DNA of 64,000 nt from Sympetrum striolatum (taxonomy: Eukaryota; Arthropoda; Insecta; Odonata; Libellulidae), in the NCBI GenBank assembly GCA_947579665.1, contig OX388349.1, forward strand, positions 23,592,459 to 23,656,458. Reading direction: 5' to 3'. The first letter of the stretch is position 1; each line of letters starts with the position of its first letter. Positions 11,401 through 23,127 of the stretch are shown piece after piece. A program made the translations under genes and the position numbers. The notes below the pieces were generated by a model, which did not search any database, had not been told where the DNA came from, and saw only the letters and a program-made list of their open reading frames with translations.

Positions 11401-12207
11401 TTACCCTTTTCAGACGGGTAAACAAGCAACCATACCCTAACTAGGATACGATGTCTATGTATATGTGCTATGGACTTTATGTACAACCTCTTCACTAAAT
11501 GAGATATATTATATTCACTATACTAGATACTACAATATATTTACCTTAAACATATACTGCGCTATAATTCTAAGTAACACAGTAGCTTCAACTACAAGCC
11601 ACAAAAATCGGCAGATAGTCAAGGATATAGTTGTCACTAGGCGCAAACTTATGACCTTGTCGTTCGGTCTAAAAAGCCGCTTCAGCTGTTTTAAGATAAA
11701 CAATCTCTTGGCTGTCTCGAAAAAGTCCCACCGCCTTAGGTTCTTATTGCTTATTAGTCCTTGGTCCTTATTAGGTTCCCTAATTACTGTAATTCGCCCC
11801 TCCACATAAAAGTAAGTACGAATAGGTCGAGACTCGAGCATAATTTCGATGAATCTAACGATGGGATAGCAGAATTTAAAGAGTATCAATTGAATGGCGA
11901 AAGAGGCAGTGGCTACAAGCAATAGCTTCTCTGTGGGTGTGTGGGAAAGGCTGATTTCAGTGGACCTAACGATAGCAGCTAATAAAGGCGCAAAAGGGTG
12001 AGGATTATCCTGGGAGAGCGAAAAGGAAAAGATGGCACGTCTTACCCCAAAGAGATGACGTCAAACAGATTAAGCCCGGCCAGCAGGCCATGGGAAGAAA
12101 AAGATAAAAGCAGTTCTCAAAATTTGATTCATCCTAGAATCATACGAACTATGAGCTTCGATAGGGACAAAAGATGAATTTCCGTCCTTCTGAGACAAAC
12201 CAAAATG

Positions 12208-12285
12208 GACTCCCGGATATGCAAGTGGGCAGCGCTTTCGGTTTTGGTGGAAGCGGTCCCGGGTTCGATTTCCAGTGCGCGAAAT
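12208..12285 (+). repeat. tRNA-like SINE head
   Basis: A-box-like TATGCAAGTGG (12218-12228) and B box GGTTCGATTTCC (12262-12273) are in tRNA order and spacing. The T-arm stem around the B box does not close as a true tRNA would, so this is read as a tRNA-derived SINE fragment. Confidence 0.5.
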
Positions 12286-12976
12286 GACCTATGCTGTGGA
12301 AGCACTTCAACAAAACAATACTAATATAAGCCAGAAAGTGCATGGAAGGGTATCTTTGCAAAGATGAGATCATATAATGTAGTTTCTAAGAATATTAAAT
12401 GAACATACACAAATATACCTGATATAAAAGTATGTACGTACTTTTTCATACTGTTCTTGAAAAATTGTGAATGTATCATGTTAATAAACATGTTATTATG
12501 TTATTATTGGCGGTAACCCTAGTATATGCCCGAAACAAGTAGGGAAACCCGAGGCAGAACGGGATTCCTAGTTGAAAATACGTTTTAAAAGTACAAAAGG
12601 GTTAATTAAGAAAGCTGCAAATTTTTCTAAGAGCACATTGTAGTTTAATTATCACGAAAATACAATGATATCGTAAGAAAATATAGGACAGATATTTTCA
12701 TTTTAAAAAGCAAAACATTATATGGTTTTGCCAGTTCTACCCAGGGTATGGAGCAGAATGGGGTGTGGTAAAGATAAGTAGCTAGAAAAATAATTAAAAC
12801 AAGTGGAATTGCGGAAAACATAAGTTTACTCTATATTTATCTTGTTTTAAGTTACTATAAAGGTTTAACTACAGTTGTCATTGAATGTGTCCTTTTCTTA
12901 GCCTATTCACCAAATACACTGTAGGAATAACCTCATCAGCTTTTTTTTTAATCTCATGGCACTAACACCAGATGCT

Positions 12977-13135
12977 GCTTCGGGTTTGCGAACAGATAAA
13001 GTAGGATATCTTTTAAGAAATATATCTGAAATCGATAATAGTTAACAACATTGCGGAGTACAACCTCATTCTGCCACACGGTCCCAATTCAGATTAGGAA
13101 GGTGAAGAAATACCTCGAGAAAGTTACGCAAACGT
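12977..13135. repeat. 159-bp direct repeat, copy 1 (partner 13675-13833)
   Basis: This block aligns with 13675-13833 without a single gap and with about nine substitutions (about 94% identity). It starts GCTTCGGGTTTGCGAACAGA and ends GAGAAAGTTACGCAAACGT. No open frame or known family. Sequence outside the block does not match. Confidence 0.9.
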
Positions 13136-13674
13136 TTAACTACACGAAACTAAATACAATTAAACGTACTTCAAGCATTTACTAGCTACGGTTGTAATGT
13201 AAAAGAGTATGTATTCCTTTCCTTGGTTACAAAAACCTCAAAAGTTACAATACGGGAGCAAAAAATCACACAACGGAAATCTCACTCTCTCAAGAAAACC
13301 AGTTTAACATGGATGCCGTGGTTGAGTATTAACATGTTGGTCTAGTTATTCTTATCGCCGCTCAGAAGCAACATCTCTCTGACAACGAAAAACAACGAAC
13401 TTCATTCCGCCCCGGTACCCCGGTGTGCCCCGCTTTCCCCAAATATCTCGGCTATATTGTTAAATGTTTCCACGGTTTAGCCACTTAATTACTAACTTAA
13501 ATTCTTAATTTCACAATATGCGCTTCAATAGGACAGATACTGTCTGAGCGATCTTTTAACCAGCAACTTAATTGTATTAAAGACAAAAGAATAAAAAGTA
13601 ACTAGGATTAGAGTATATCAGTAACTAAACACTGTATTTCTCTAACAAATACTATTGAGGAAAGAGAAGGAGAA

Positions 13675-13833
13675 GCTTCGGGTTTGCGAACAGATAAAGT
13701 AGGATATCTTTTAAGAAATATATCTGAAATCGATAGCAGTTAACAACATTGCGGAGTACTACCTCATCCTGCCACACGGTTCCGATTCAGGCTAGGGAGG
13801 TGAAGAAATACCTCGAGAAAGTTACGCAAACGT
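13675..13833. repeat. 159-bp direct repeat, copy 2 (partner 12977-13135)
   Basis: Same block as 12977-13135, offset by 698 bp in the same orientation. The sharp, gap-free limits could be two solo ends of one deleted element or two insertions of a short non-autonomous element. No obvious TG...CA LTR termini. Confidence 0.9.
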
Positions 13834-14346
13834 AACAAAAGGAGTTCCACAAAGTTACGGCTAACTCTATTGATTATAGATATTAATGAATATATATATA
13901 AGTAATATTGAATGTTTTCCATGAAGTCCCCGTACATAGGACGATGAAGATAAAGATAAACACTCACGAATGCAGAAGACAAAGCTTTCTGGATGTCGAA
14001 AAAAAAATCTGCACAGTAACTATAAACATGATTAATAACGTAAACAAACTACAGCATGATCTTCTTTCGTAAACGTTACGTTTGTTCCTTAAGCATCTAT
14101 TTCGTGCTAGGAAGATATTTACCATGGGATAAGTGGGACTTAATAATTACGGAGGATTAGCAATTATTTCGATATTAGTACGCACTTATCATTTCATAGT
14201 ACTCATTAATATCTTTTAAGTATTAGAAAAGAATGAGCAATGGATGATTTTGCTAACCACAACGAAAAGGGCTAAAGGTGTTTTTGCACATTAAGGCCAA
14301 TAAAATAAACCTGAGGTGGAACGGTCATAAAACATCTGGAAGAACA

Positions 14347-14415
14347 GGGACTCAAACCTGGAATCAGTTTTGGCCGGATAGCTTAATGTATGGAGCAACC
14401 GACTTGTAAAGTAAT
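14347..14415. repeat. Broken tRNA-like fragments
   Basis: A minus-strand B box (GGTTTGAGTCCC, 14347-14358) is followed by a plus-strand tRNA-like 5' half with A box TAGCTTAATGT (14379-14389) and an ACTTGTAAAGT anticodon-like arm. The two halves face different ways, so they are SINE debris rather than one tRNA. Confidence 0.4.
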
Positions 14416-14530
14416 TTAATCTGAATGATCTTTTTAATTTGAAGATTTTAAACTTTGTGCTTTCTCTTTCATATTTTCATTCAACCAGTACAATGAGAAT
14501 TTTGTCTTCTTCAATATCCTAAATCCGTTC

Positions 14531-14602
14531 GGGCCACATAGCTCAATGGATAGATCATCCGACCGGCAATTGGGAGACCCGGGTTGGAATCCCGATATTC
14601 TT
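14531..14602 (+). repeat. tRNA-derived SINE head
   Basis: An exact A box TAGCTCAATGG (14539-14549), then CCGGCAATTGGGAGACCCGG, then B-box-like GGTTGGAATCC (14582-14592) with a perfect CGGG/CCCG T stem. The same CCGGCAAT-GGGAGACCCGGG core recurs on the minus strand at 45938-46013, so this is a dispersed SINE family. A promoter-competent pol III head is conceivable; the B box has one mismatch. Confidence 0.65.
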
Positions 14603-15175
14603 CAGCTTCTTTATTACCCGCTTTTCCTTGGATATTTTAGTTGGCACTAACTTACGTTTGAGGGTAAGAACAGTACCAGTAACGGTTTTCTAACTAAATA
14701 CAGCTGACAATAGAAATAAATATATACTGATAAAATAACCCGCTCATAAAACCTCAAATTATGATATTAAATTATTTCTGGCTTTGATGCCATTCATTCC
14801 TTTGTTTTGGCTTATCGACTTTTATATCTAATTAGTATAAAATGGGTGCAATTTCCGGCGATTCTTCACTGGAAAATGAGCAATGCGTGCTATCCGATGA
14901 ATTTGAAATGGAAAAATGAAAAGCCATCGTCCCAATTTCCACGAAGCGCAGATTTTGGATGGCTATGAATTTTACAGCCGCCGAACGAAAAGCTGTCTAC
15001 GATAAGCGATGAACCACATAACGCCATTTTCATCACTAGACACAACATAAAAAAGGACACGGGGATCCTTTGACTGAAGCCGTGAAATATGGTGCTATAT
15101 CAGTTGCTAGGTAATGAGTATACGCGTTCTCGGAGAGAAAAATTATGGGTTGGAATCAAAGAGTAAGTTAAAGAG

Positions 15176-15220
15176 TAAATGTTTTTATCTAGGCGAGATT
15201 AAGTGTAAAAAGTCTTCATT
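15176..15220 (-). repeat. LINE-1 family 3' end fragment
   Basis: TTTTTATCTAGGCGAGATTA followed by AGTGTAAAAAGTCTTC matches the first 3' block of the LINE at 8.1 kb (GGGCGAGATTGAGACTAAAA then GTCTCC). Only this ~45-bp piece survives. Confidence 0.5.
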
Positions 15221-15311
15221 TAAAGAGTAATAGTGGTAGTCAAAGAGTAGGTAAATGATCAGACAAGAAAATCAATCCGAAATGAATAATTAAAAAATGC
15301 AGATCTGAATC

Positions 15312-15618
15312 TAAGGAAAGAAATTATAACACGGCTACGAATGAATTAGAGTAAGTGGTTTTAAATCTCGAATAGCCGTCTTTGACGGCGTTCCCCGTCT
15401 CATTCACCGGTATTCAGAGAAAACAAGAAAGGAACACCGCACTTTTAAGAATACATATAGCGAATACCCATACCAATTGGGTATTCTTAAATCTGCCGTA
15501 CCTTTCTTGTTTTCTCCGTATATCGGTGAATGAGGCGAGGAACGCCGACAAAGACGGCTATTGGAGATTTAATACCTGTAATTCATTGACAGTCGTGTTC
15601 CAAATTTTCTTTCTTTAC
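15312..15618. mobile_element. Long-TIR foldback element FB-A, copy 2 (best preserved)
   Basis: The inverted repeat runs almost to the centre. Outer ends TAAGGAAAGAAATT and AAATTTTCTTTCTTTA, then ACACGGCT/AGTCGTGT, AATGAATTA/TAATTCATT, AATAGCCGTCTTTGACGGCG and its partner, CACCGGTATTC, and AAACAAGAAAGG near a GAATACCCA...TGGGTATTC core. Total about 307 bp, non-coding. A flanking TA on each side is possible. A further FB-A terminal fragment, AATGAATTAGAGGTTGAAAA, abuts it at about 15619-15655. Confidence 0.85.
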
Positions 15619-18600
15619 AATGAATTAGAGGTTGAAAAATCTGTAATGGCCACGGTTTTTTTCCCTCTAACCCTGAGGATGATAGCATTACTAATGAAAT
15701 GTACATTTGGTATTTCTTAGTATGATGGCAATCCGGGCCATTCTGTCGTTGCGAAAACTGGTGGCAACGAGGTGCGGATTGCTGACAAACACAGCTGTCG
15801 AAGATTTCAAAACTTCTAAGGAGATTTTGATACTGATTACTTAAGTTCTTCTGTAATCCTGAAATTTGTCAACTTTTCAAGAATCCTCGGTTAAAAAAAC
15901 GAATTATCATTGAGTGTTCAAAAATTTATACAGTAAAAATCAGGTCGTCTAATTCTTATGCTATGTTATGACTTAGCGACAGTTTGCTATAATAGTTCTA
16001 TTCGTGAAAAAATTATCAATACCCAAAAACCATCATTAGTAGATACGTTAGGGAAAGCATGATGAAAATAAGAAATTATTATTTTCTTCGACCCTAACAA
16101 CTCAAAAGAAATTCCATCACTCCTCTCATTTAACATTAAGATAGCGATAAAAAGAAACATACTAATATGAAACGGCAAGCAAACAGGAAAATAGAGAATA
16201 ATAGAATAGAAATTCTAACAACTACTTTTCTTTAACAAGAATTGATTGAAAATATCTGATTCATCAAAACATATTAAAACCAATTAGGAAGTTAAGATAC
16301 GCAGGGTATGTATGAAATTAATTTATTACAACTGATGCTGAGAAATATTTATTCATTACTCAGCAAAAACGTCTAATTCTTAATCCCTTAGGGGAAAGTC
16401 ATCTACTTAAAGTAAACATTACTCTCTCAATCTTGACCAACCCGCGTTTTCCAGATTCTCGTCTTGATTTATACATTCTCTTTTCTTTCGTTTTCTCTCT
16501 TAACTGAATTCCCTTCCAAACTCTGTTCATTTTTTCGTATTATCCAAAGTCACATTTATACGCATGGGATTGACACATGAAAAGTAAAACCCTTTTTATA
16601 AATATTTCTGATTTCTAATTACTGTGCTTTATACTTGGTTACTGTTATCGTTAATACATAAATGTATAATGTTCTCCTTCGTCATTTTTCACTTTAAATA
16701 GGCAATTATGCTGCATATGAAGAATTGAATTAACAAAAAGATCAAGTGAGTATTTGTTCAGATAAAACTTATATGTGCATCATTATTAATTGCTACTTAT
16801 TGTTTGAAATTATTGTAAATTGAGTGCGGTAAAAGTTAACGTCTCTACCTGCCTTTACTGCGCCGGAATATGTAATAAATAAATCAGAATTCGGTTAATA
16901 AACATCTAGATCATTATATGTTTTCCCGAATCAACTCTCAAGTCAACCGTCAGGTACAGTCAATTAAACTCGTATATCACTCTTCTAACTTTTCTTGGAC
17001 GGTAAAATGCAAACATATGGAAAAGAATTACTTCGTACACTCCCACAGAATCCATTGGTGTGACATGTATTGCTAGCGGACTAGCATCCTCTTCTATATA
17101 CTTATTTCTCTTCCATAATAATAATTCTTTTCCATATCATGGCCTTCCACGATTCAACACCTTCCAATATTGAGTTTAAATAAAAACGTTTCTCAAATAA
17201 TTAAAACCATGAAAGCAGAGATTTTTCAAAGATAAAATCACAGAGTATATGACCTTATTAAATGAGGAATTGAATCCGTGAGCGGCTTTATTATTAACTG
17301 GCGATTCTTATAGCCACCCATCGTTTCGGCAACGGCCGAACGTATCCGATTAAGACTCAACAATGCGAACAGGAATTCCACCCTTGGAAAAACACAACTC
17401 GTCCTTCCATCCACGTATGGGACGGCAGCTAAAGGACACGGTGCCCCGCATCCCAAACACGCAATTACGCCCGTTCTTTCACGGAAACATGCGCTCCTAC
17501 ATCAAAGATCGCGGATAGCTCCGAGATGACCCTCTTCCCGACGGGAGGGAAAGTCAAAGACGGCAAAACAGATTGAAACATTTGTCGGAGACAGGGCACG
17601 TCAAAATGGAGGAGAGCTCACAAACAAAAGCGAATGGGATTTCGGAGAAAGGCGGTGGAAAAAGGTAGCGAGGTCTGGATGTGATTCCGATACGTATGAG
17701 GGATGTGAAAAGAGGTGTCGCTGGCAGTCATCTTGGGAAAGAGAAAACAAAAGCGATTCGAGGGAAATACCTCTGTGGGAGGAGCTTTATTGGGCGGAGA
17801 GGGAATTTGGAGGTAATAATGTTTGCGAGAGGGCTTTTCGAAGAGCTCGAATACATGACTTAATCCCAGATGTACGAGGAAGTTTTAAAGAAAATAATTG
17901 ATTTTGGAGGGAGCTTCTCCGATTTGAAGTTTGTATTTCAGTCGGTCACTCATTTATTTAAAAAAATGAGAAAGGAAAATATGCTCTAAAAAGATGATTA
18001 AATACGATTAAACGATGGCTACTCGGAATGCTAACAGCTGGAACTGTATTCAGTATAATAACAGAAAGAGGGGTTGTTAGACACTTCATGTACTAGCCAA
18101 CCTTTGGTCATACTCTTCCTTCGGTGTTAAATTGATTTTGATCCCACAGCGATGCTACGGTGAACAAGAAGTACTATAGACTTTATAAGAAATTTAACAT
18201 TTTTGGACTATTTTTTTGCTATCTACGGAGGAAACTAAAAAGAAATAGGTGTTAGAAGAAGTTTATACTTCTTCTCTTAGTTTGTTCAAGAGTATAAGGG
18301 CAAGTCAATATTTCCCTTAAATCAGCAATGTTGATCATTTGAAGCCTTCCCATACGCTTATTCTAAAATTTCCAGTTTTCTAGTTTTTCCACATTATACC
18401 ACAAAATTGTCTCTAGTTGACGGCTGAATTTTTTCGACAACATAATTGAAAACTTCAGAACTAGGACGGAAGATTTCATACCGTAAATTTTATCCTGCTA
18501 AGATTTAGAATTGTTCAGTACTATATTAGTATTAATAATTAATGTATAATTTTATTATTACAGTAGAAGTATAGTTTACTATTTACTATATTAGTATGTA

Positions 18601-20394
18601 TTATATTTAGTATGTAGTGGACACCATGTATAATAATAATAATCTAGTTTAAGCTTTGGCAAATAAATAGTGTTTTACGAATATAAATCGACTTTGTTCA
18701 AAATATAAGTAAAGGATTGGATATATTTATCTTGAGTACACACACTATGTCAACATATTATAGTGGATGAGTTCATATTTACAGTTCATATTCATCTTTA
18801 CTGAGTATATGATGTATGTAAATCTAATTCGCTGTGTCCTATATGTATGTATCACCTAATAACAAAATCGATAAAAATGCTGAAAAAGACATAATTAATG
18901 ATCACTTTATTGTAAACCTTGTTATCATTTTCACAACCATATTTCTTATTGGATTTGAATTTCATTCTATTTGGACGGTAAAGTTAATTGGGTGAAGTTT
19001 TATTGTAATTTTCTTCATATAGATAGGAAATTCTTCATTTAAATATTACATACTCCGTGTATTCGGTGTTTTTCCATCCCCTTCTTTGTGGCTTTTCCAG
19101 TGCATTGAAGATTTTGCGTTCCTCAATCTCTAGCGGAGAGGATGTTTCCCCAAGCCTAAATCTTTTGGAGTAGCCGTTTTTTTCCTCTAAGTATATGCGT
19201 TAACATAAACATACACATTGAATATGGAGGTAAGGCGGGAGAGAAGCCAGAAGAGGAGAACTTTGGCCTACTCTCGCCTTGATACAGTGTCTATTCAGTC
19301 ATTCAATACAGGCACAGGTATATCTTGCGTAGAATTCATAATATTCCATTCAAGGGCAGCACTGTCAATTCGGGTATTTTTCCGCTGGATCAGGCGGAAT
19401 TTGTTGTCTCCGAAATTTGTTTGTGTTGGAAAAATATTTCACGTATCGGCAAGTAGGAAGACTTGTTGGAAATTCAGAAATAGAAATGGCAGTGATAATT
19501 ACAGATTATGCTCAACCAAAAACCGGTGCTAAGCTCTCAAATTTTTGGGCAAGAGAAATCAAAAGTTACAATTATTAAATAAATACGGAATGATTCCGTA
19601 AATTTTACTTTTGGTTAGTGTAAAATAAATTAAAAAGCAAGCATGAGAAACAGGTTATTTAATTTTTTTATAATTCATCGAAGGCATCAGTATTCCACCT
19701 TTCCTTAATTATTATATTGACAAATAAGAAATAAAATCGTAGATAAAATGTGTCAATAACCTCATAACTTAATTTTTATCAATTTCTTACTTTTACTTGT
19801 ATGTTTTGTGCTTTTCTTACCTAGCTTTTGATATTGTAGAGTTAGTCATTAATTCTTAGCATTAGTTATGTTACCGATTACGTTAGTTTATAGCACATTT
19901 ACAAACATGTATAATTTTTACAAGAGCTAATTGTAACACGTTGAAGTTCCTTAACAATATTGTGGTTAAACCAACCACCAAGAATTAATCCACCCATATC
20001 AACACTGCTAATGTGATTGGACTTAAAAACCAATAAGTCAGACCAAATGGTGTACAATTAATATCTGTAACAAGCTTTGTTATTTCCCATAACAGGAATT
20101 CTTGTTTCGATATCCGTTTAGCATTTTTTAAAACTAAAGAAACGGAATCATAAAGTCATATTTATATATTTTCTTTTATTATTCTCATATATTTTCCGCG
20201 AACTTATGATTTTATATTCTTGAATTAAGAAGTCACAACAAATATCGCTCGATTTATTTTTCTGTCATTTACGGGAATCATGTAAATTCTTTCATTGATT
20301 TCAGCAAGTCATCAATTTTGCAATTCGGTAATCTCTTTTACACGCAATGCTACCTCTCACATAAGTTCAGTAGGAATAGAGAAGGTATTCTTAC

Positions 20395-20550
20395 CTGGAT
20401 GGTGAATTGCCTGTTAATCTTGTCGGTGGCGATGTGAATCTCGAGCGACCTTTGTCCCTCCCCATCTCCAGTGGGGTGCTCCGTCAACCAATAGTGCCTC
20501 TGCTTCTCGAGAGCGTCGCTTGCATTCGATATGAGCTCTCGGATGAAAAC
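20395..20550 (-). CDS. TRAP1: Internal exon of TRAP1 (mitochondrial HSP90 chaperone)
   Basis: Read on the minus strand, this 156-nt exon is exactly 52 codons in phase 0 with no stop. It begins VFIRELISNASDALEK, the HSP90-family ATP-binding signature in its TRAP1 form; cytosolic HSP90 and GRP94 have FLRELISN and DALDK instead. It ends LEIHIATDKINRQFTIQ, the strand that in TRAP1 leads into DTGIGMT on the next exon. In the HSP90 (GHKL) family the Glu of RELISN is the catalytic base and the Asn coordinates ATP-Mg; both are present. The acceptor is a pyrimidine-rich tract ending in AG (AG at 20551-20552 on the plus strand) and the donor is GTAAGA (20389-20394). TRAP1 is a mitochondrial-matrix chaperone of about 700 residues, so this is roughly 7% of the protein. 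Intact frame and both splice sites argue for a working exon. Neighbouring exons were not found in the window. Confidence 0.93.
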
Positions 20551-20769
20551 CTAAGGAAGACGAAAGAGGACTTCAGATCAAACAAACCCCTGAATATCAC
20601 ATCCAGATGAGCCCTATCTTAGATATAAGAAACGAAAATCGAATAGAGGGAGACCCTTCTTGGGCACACCACGCTGGAATCAAAGTGTGTCACATAAAAT
20701 CTCTTTGTGTACTGTTCTAGTTGGGAGACTCAATTCAATAATTTAAAAGTTATATTACAGTGATATCTC

Positions 20770-20968
20770 AGGTCATGAGATAAATCATTCTGCAATGTTA
20801 TTTTTTACTCGAAAGGGTACTTATTAAATTTACTTTTACTCAATTTACTCATTTTTTATCTATTTTAAACTTCTTCTGATGTATTTATTTTTATGTATGA
20901 TTTATTTATTTTATATATTATATCGCATGTAATTGGGCTTTTCCTGTTAGCGGTAAAATAAAATATTA
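20770..20968 (+). repeat. Possible LINE 3' end
   Basis: An AT-rich stretch with repeated TTTATTTAT ends in AATTGGGCTTTTCCTGTTAG followed by CGGTAAAATAAAATATTATT, resembling the conserved block plus (ATT)n tail of CR1-like LINEs. No coding remnant supports it. Confidence 0.3.
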
Positions 20969-21083
20969 TTACACCGAAACGCAAAATCCGGGGTACTTAT
21001 GAACACAATGTGCCGCGAATGAACGATCGTACTATAAAACACGAATCGAGAATAATTGACCCAAAGGAATAAATCATGTTTAT

Positions 21084-21208
21084 ACACAAATCTTCAGAAA
21101 ATACACATTAATGCCTACAATAGATTCTAATACATTAATTATATTTCATACATCAAATCAAATTTACACAAATCTTAAGAAAACTTGCAGTAATGTCTAC
21201 AATAGATT
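21084..21208. repeat. Pair of 43-bp direct repeats
   Basis: ACACAAATCTTCAGAAAATA through CTACAATAGATT (21084-21126) recurs at 21166-21208 with scattered substitutions, offset 82 bp. The second copy runs straight into the foldback at 21204, so both probably belong to one element. Confidence 0.75.
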
Positions 21209-21287
21209 TTTACAATGACCAGTTTCGTCAACTAGTTGACTACTTCGGGCATCTTCTCGTTGAAAAAACTGGTCTTAGTAAAAATCT
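21204..21287. repeat. Foldback with hammerhead-like end
   Basis: The arms AGATTTTTACAATGACCAGT (21204-21223) and ACTGGTCTTAGTAAAAATCT (21268-21287) are inverted copies differing in the central triplet. Read on the minus strand, the interior gives GAAGATGCCCGAAG, then the palindrome GTCAACTAGTTGAC (stem II-like), then GAAACTGGTC, which is hammerhead-like order. This is the same geometry as the inverted pair at 2238/2730. Confidence 0.6.
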
Positions 21288-22769
21288 CTTATGAACATAA
21301 TTGTGTTTTTAATTAAAATTTGTGCTGTAAAATTCCATAAAGTCACTCTTCATTTCTGTATTCATAGACTGTATCAATTGTATCCTAGTCATAACATAAA
21401 AAGGTTCTCTAATGAGGCTGACTAACTGTTTGCCACCTTCATACACAAAATTCAATTTTAAGAGGAGTAAAGACAACTTGCAGACGACATAGGTGCTACA
21501 AGCGAAACAAAAATCGTAATTTGAGGTTTGAGTTAAACATCTAAAAAATCTCTTTCATATTATATATAAGCTATTACAAAAAATAAGGAGAAATTCTAGA
21601 TGAACATTTGTTATAGAACTTAATCACCACCATGATAACTTAAGAGCCAAAAATTGACAAATTTAGAAACAGAAAATTTACGGAAAAATTAGAGGTTAAA
21701 TCTTAATTCGCAAACGTTCTATGCATGAGTATTAACCTACATAGGAACTAATAAAATTATTTAAAAAAGGGGGTCTGATATATAAGCGGTCTGTTTCCAG
21801 GTATCTAGATGTGACACAGATAAATATAACAATTTTTCTCGAGTTGAAATCCATGAATGAACTTGTGAAATATTCCAACTTGTATTCAAAATTTCAGTGA
21901 ACGATTGACATTCGATCGTTGAAGTGACTGATTTTACTGATACGGTTGACTGAAACCGACACATAGATTGCAGAACTTGATGATTTCTCAATCGACGAAA
22001 AGAACCCAAAACCCACGGAACTCTTCCCTATCCAGTAATGACGCCATTCTGCGACATTTCAAACTACACCTGTACCTCAATATGAAAGATTCTTTTCTGT
22101 TTTACTTAAGCCTTAAATTTAACTATCAGACTTAACTCGTTAATATATTACAGGTATTCCTTCGGATAACGAAACACTGGGAAGATATAAATACTTGGGG
22201 ACAAAATTAACAGTTATGATTTGTGAATAAAATAATATATTGAAATTATACATAAATTGTGGATGATTCCGCTTTCAAATCCAAATTCTTACAACCAGAA
22301 GGCATAACCTAGGCACTGGTTCCAAATTTTTCATTTTATCCTCGGAATCAGCTATTTTTTCTACTAATTTCAATTAAGTTAGACTCCTCACAGCATTGAA
22401 GTGATTATGAAGAACTATTATTATTTTATTTGCTGACATATGTTAGCGAACTATTACATTTACAATTAGCCCTTTATGATCCGTGTCCATTAATTGCATT
22501 CCTGCTCTTCTGATTTGGGCGAGTCAGTTGATAAGACAAAGGGGCCCTTTGATTACGTGCCCCTGTTATCTTTGGAAGGCAATTCTCTACTAGAAATGGG
22601 ATGATGACAATCCATTGCGGACCAATGCTATCGACTCTCAGTCCCAAGTTTAAATCATAGCGCAACTTCTCCCCATTTCACTCTGAGTGGACAGCTTGAA
22701 ATTTTATTCGTCACAGCCAAGAATACAACAGAAATTAAACATGTGTACTAGAATGTAAAATTTAAGATG

Positions 22770-23127
22770 CCGTACATACTCGAGAATAAGTCGACCCGAA
22801 TATAAGCAGATTTTAATTTTATCGCGAAAAACTGGGAAAACTAATTGACTCGAGTATAAGCCTAAGGCGAGAAACGCTGCAGCTACTGGTAAATTTCAAA
22901 ATAAAAATAGATACCAATAAACGTACGGTTATAAAGCCATCAGTGGCTTTATGTAGATATATTTGGTAAATGAGTAAGTGAGGGATTTACAAGTCGATTT
23001 CCTGCTACGGGTGACTTTTTCCACCGGAGAACAGGTAAGTGGGACCCTCGCTCGAGGATAAGCCGAGGGTGTAATTTTAGGATAAAAAATTTCTGAACAA
23101 CTTGACTTATGCACGAGTATATAGGGT
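22770..23127. mobile_element. Non-autonomous DNA transposon relic (ACTCGAG...ATAAGTCGA type)
   Basis: The left end reads CCGTACATACTCGAGAATAA then GTCGACC; the right end read inverted gives CCCTATATACTCGTGCATAA then GTCAAG. Internal ACTCGAGTATAAGCC and CGAGGATAAGCCGAGGGTG belong to a pattern I know as a widespread animal MITE-like repeat. About 358 bp, no coding sequence. The target duplication is not clear. Confidence 0.65.

Larger units (their letters stand above)
1..20394 (-). other. Inferred TRAP1 intron, downstream of the exon (partial)
   Basis: Everything below the TRAP1 donor is inferred to be intron, at least 20.4 kb. I looked by eye on the minus strand for the next conserved TRAP1 blocks (DTGIGM, NLGTIARSGS, GFYSAF) and did not find them. 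The stretch is filled with transposon relics and short repeats listed separately. Intervals 2810-4228, 6990-8126, 9881-10880, 11400-12205 and 15656-20384 show no recognisable gene or repeat. The parts at 1200-1960, 5330-5720 and 17240-17870 are noticeably richer in G+C but have no recognisable coding content. Confidence 0.6.

Noticed and set aside
11530..11922. 130-aa minus-strand ORF with hydrophobic ends
   Set aside because: No recognisable family, no supporting context, and an AT-rich composition in which such lengths arise by chance; an adjacent LINE-like tail suggests repeat DNA.
20407..20610. Plus-strand 67-aa ORF
   Set aside because: It is the antisense shadow of the TRAP1 exon; the minus strand gives the conserved HSP90 sequence and correct splice sites.
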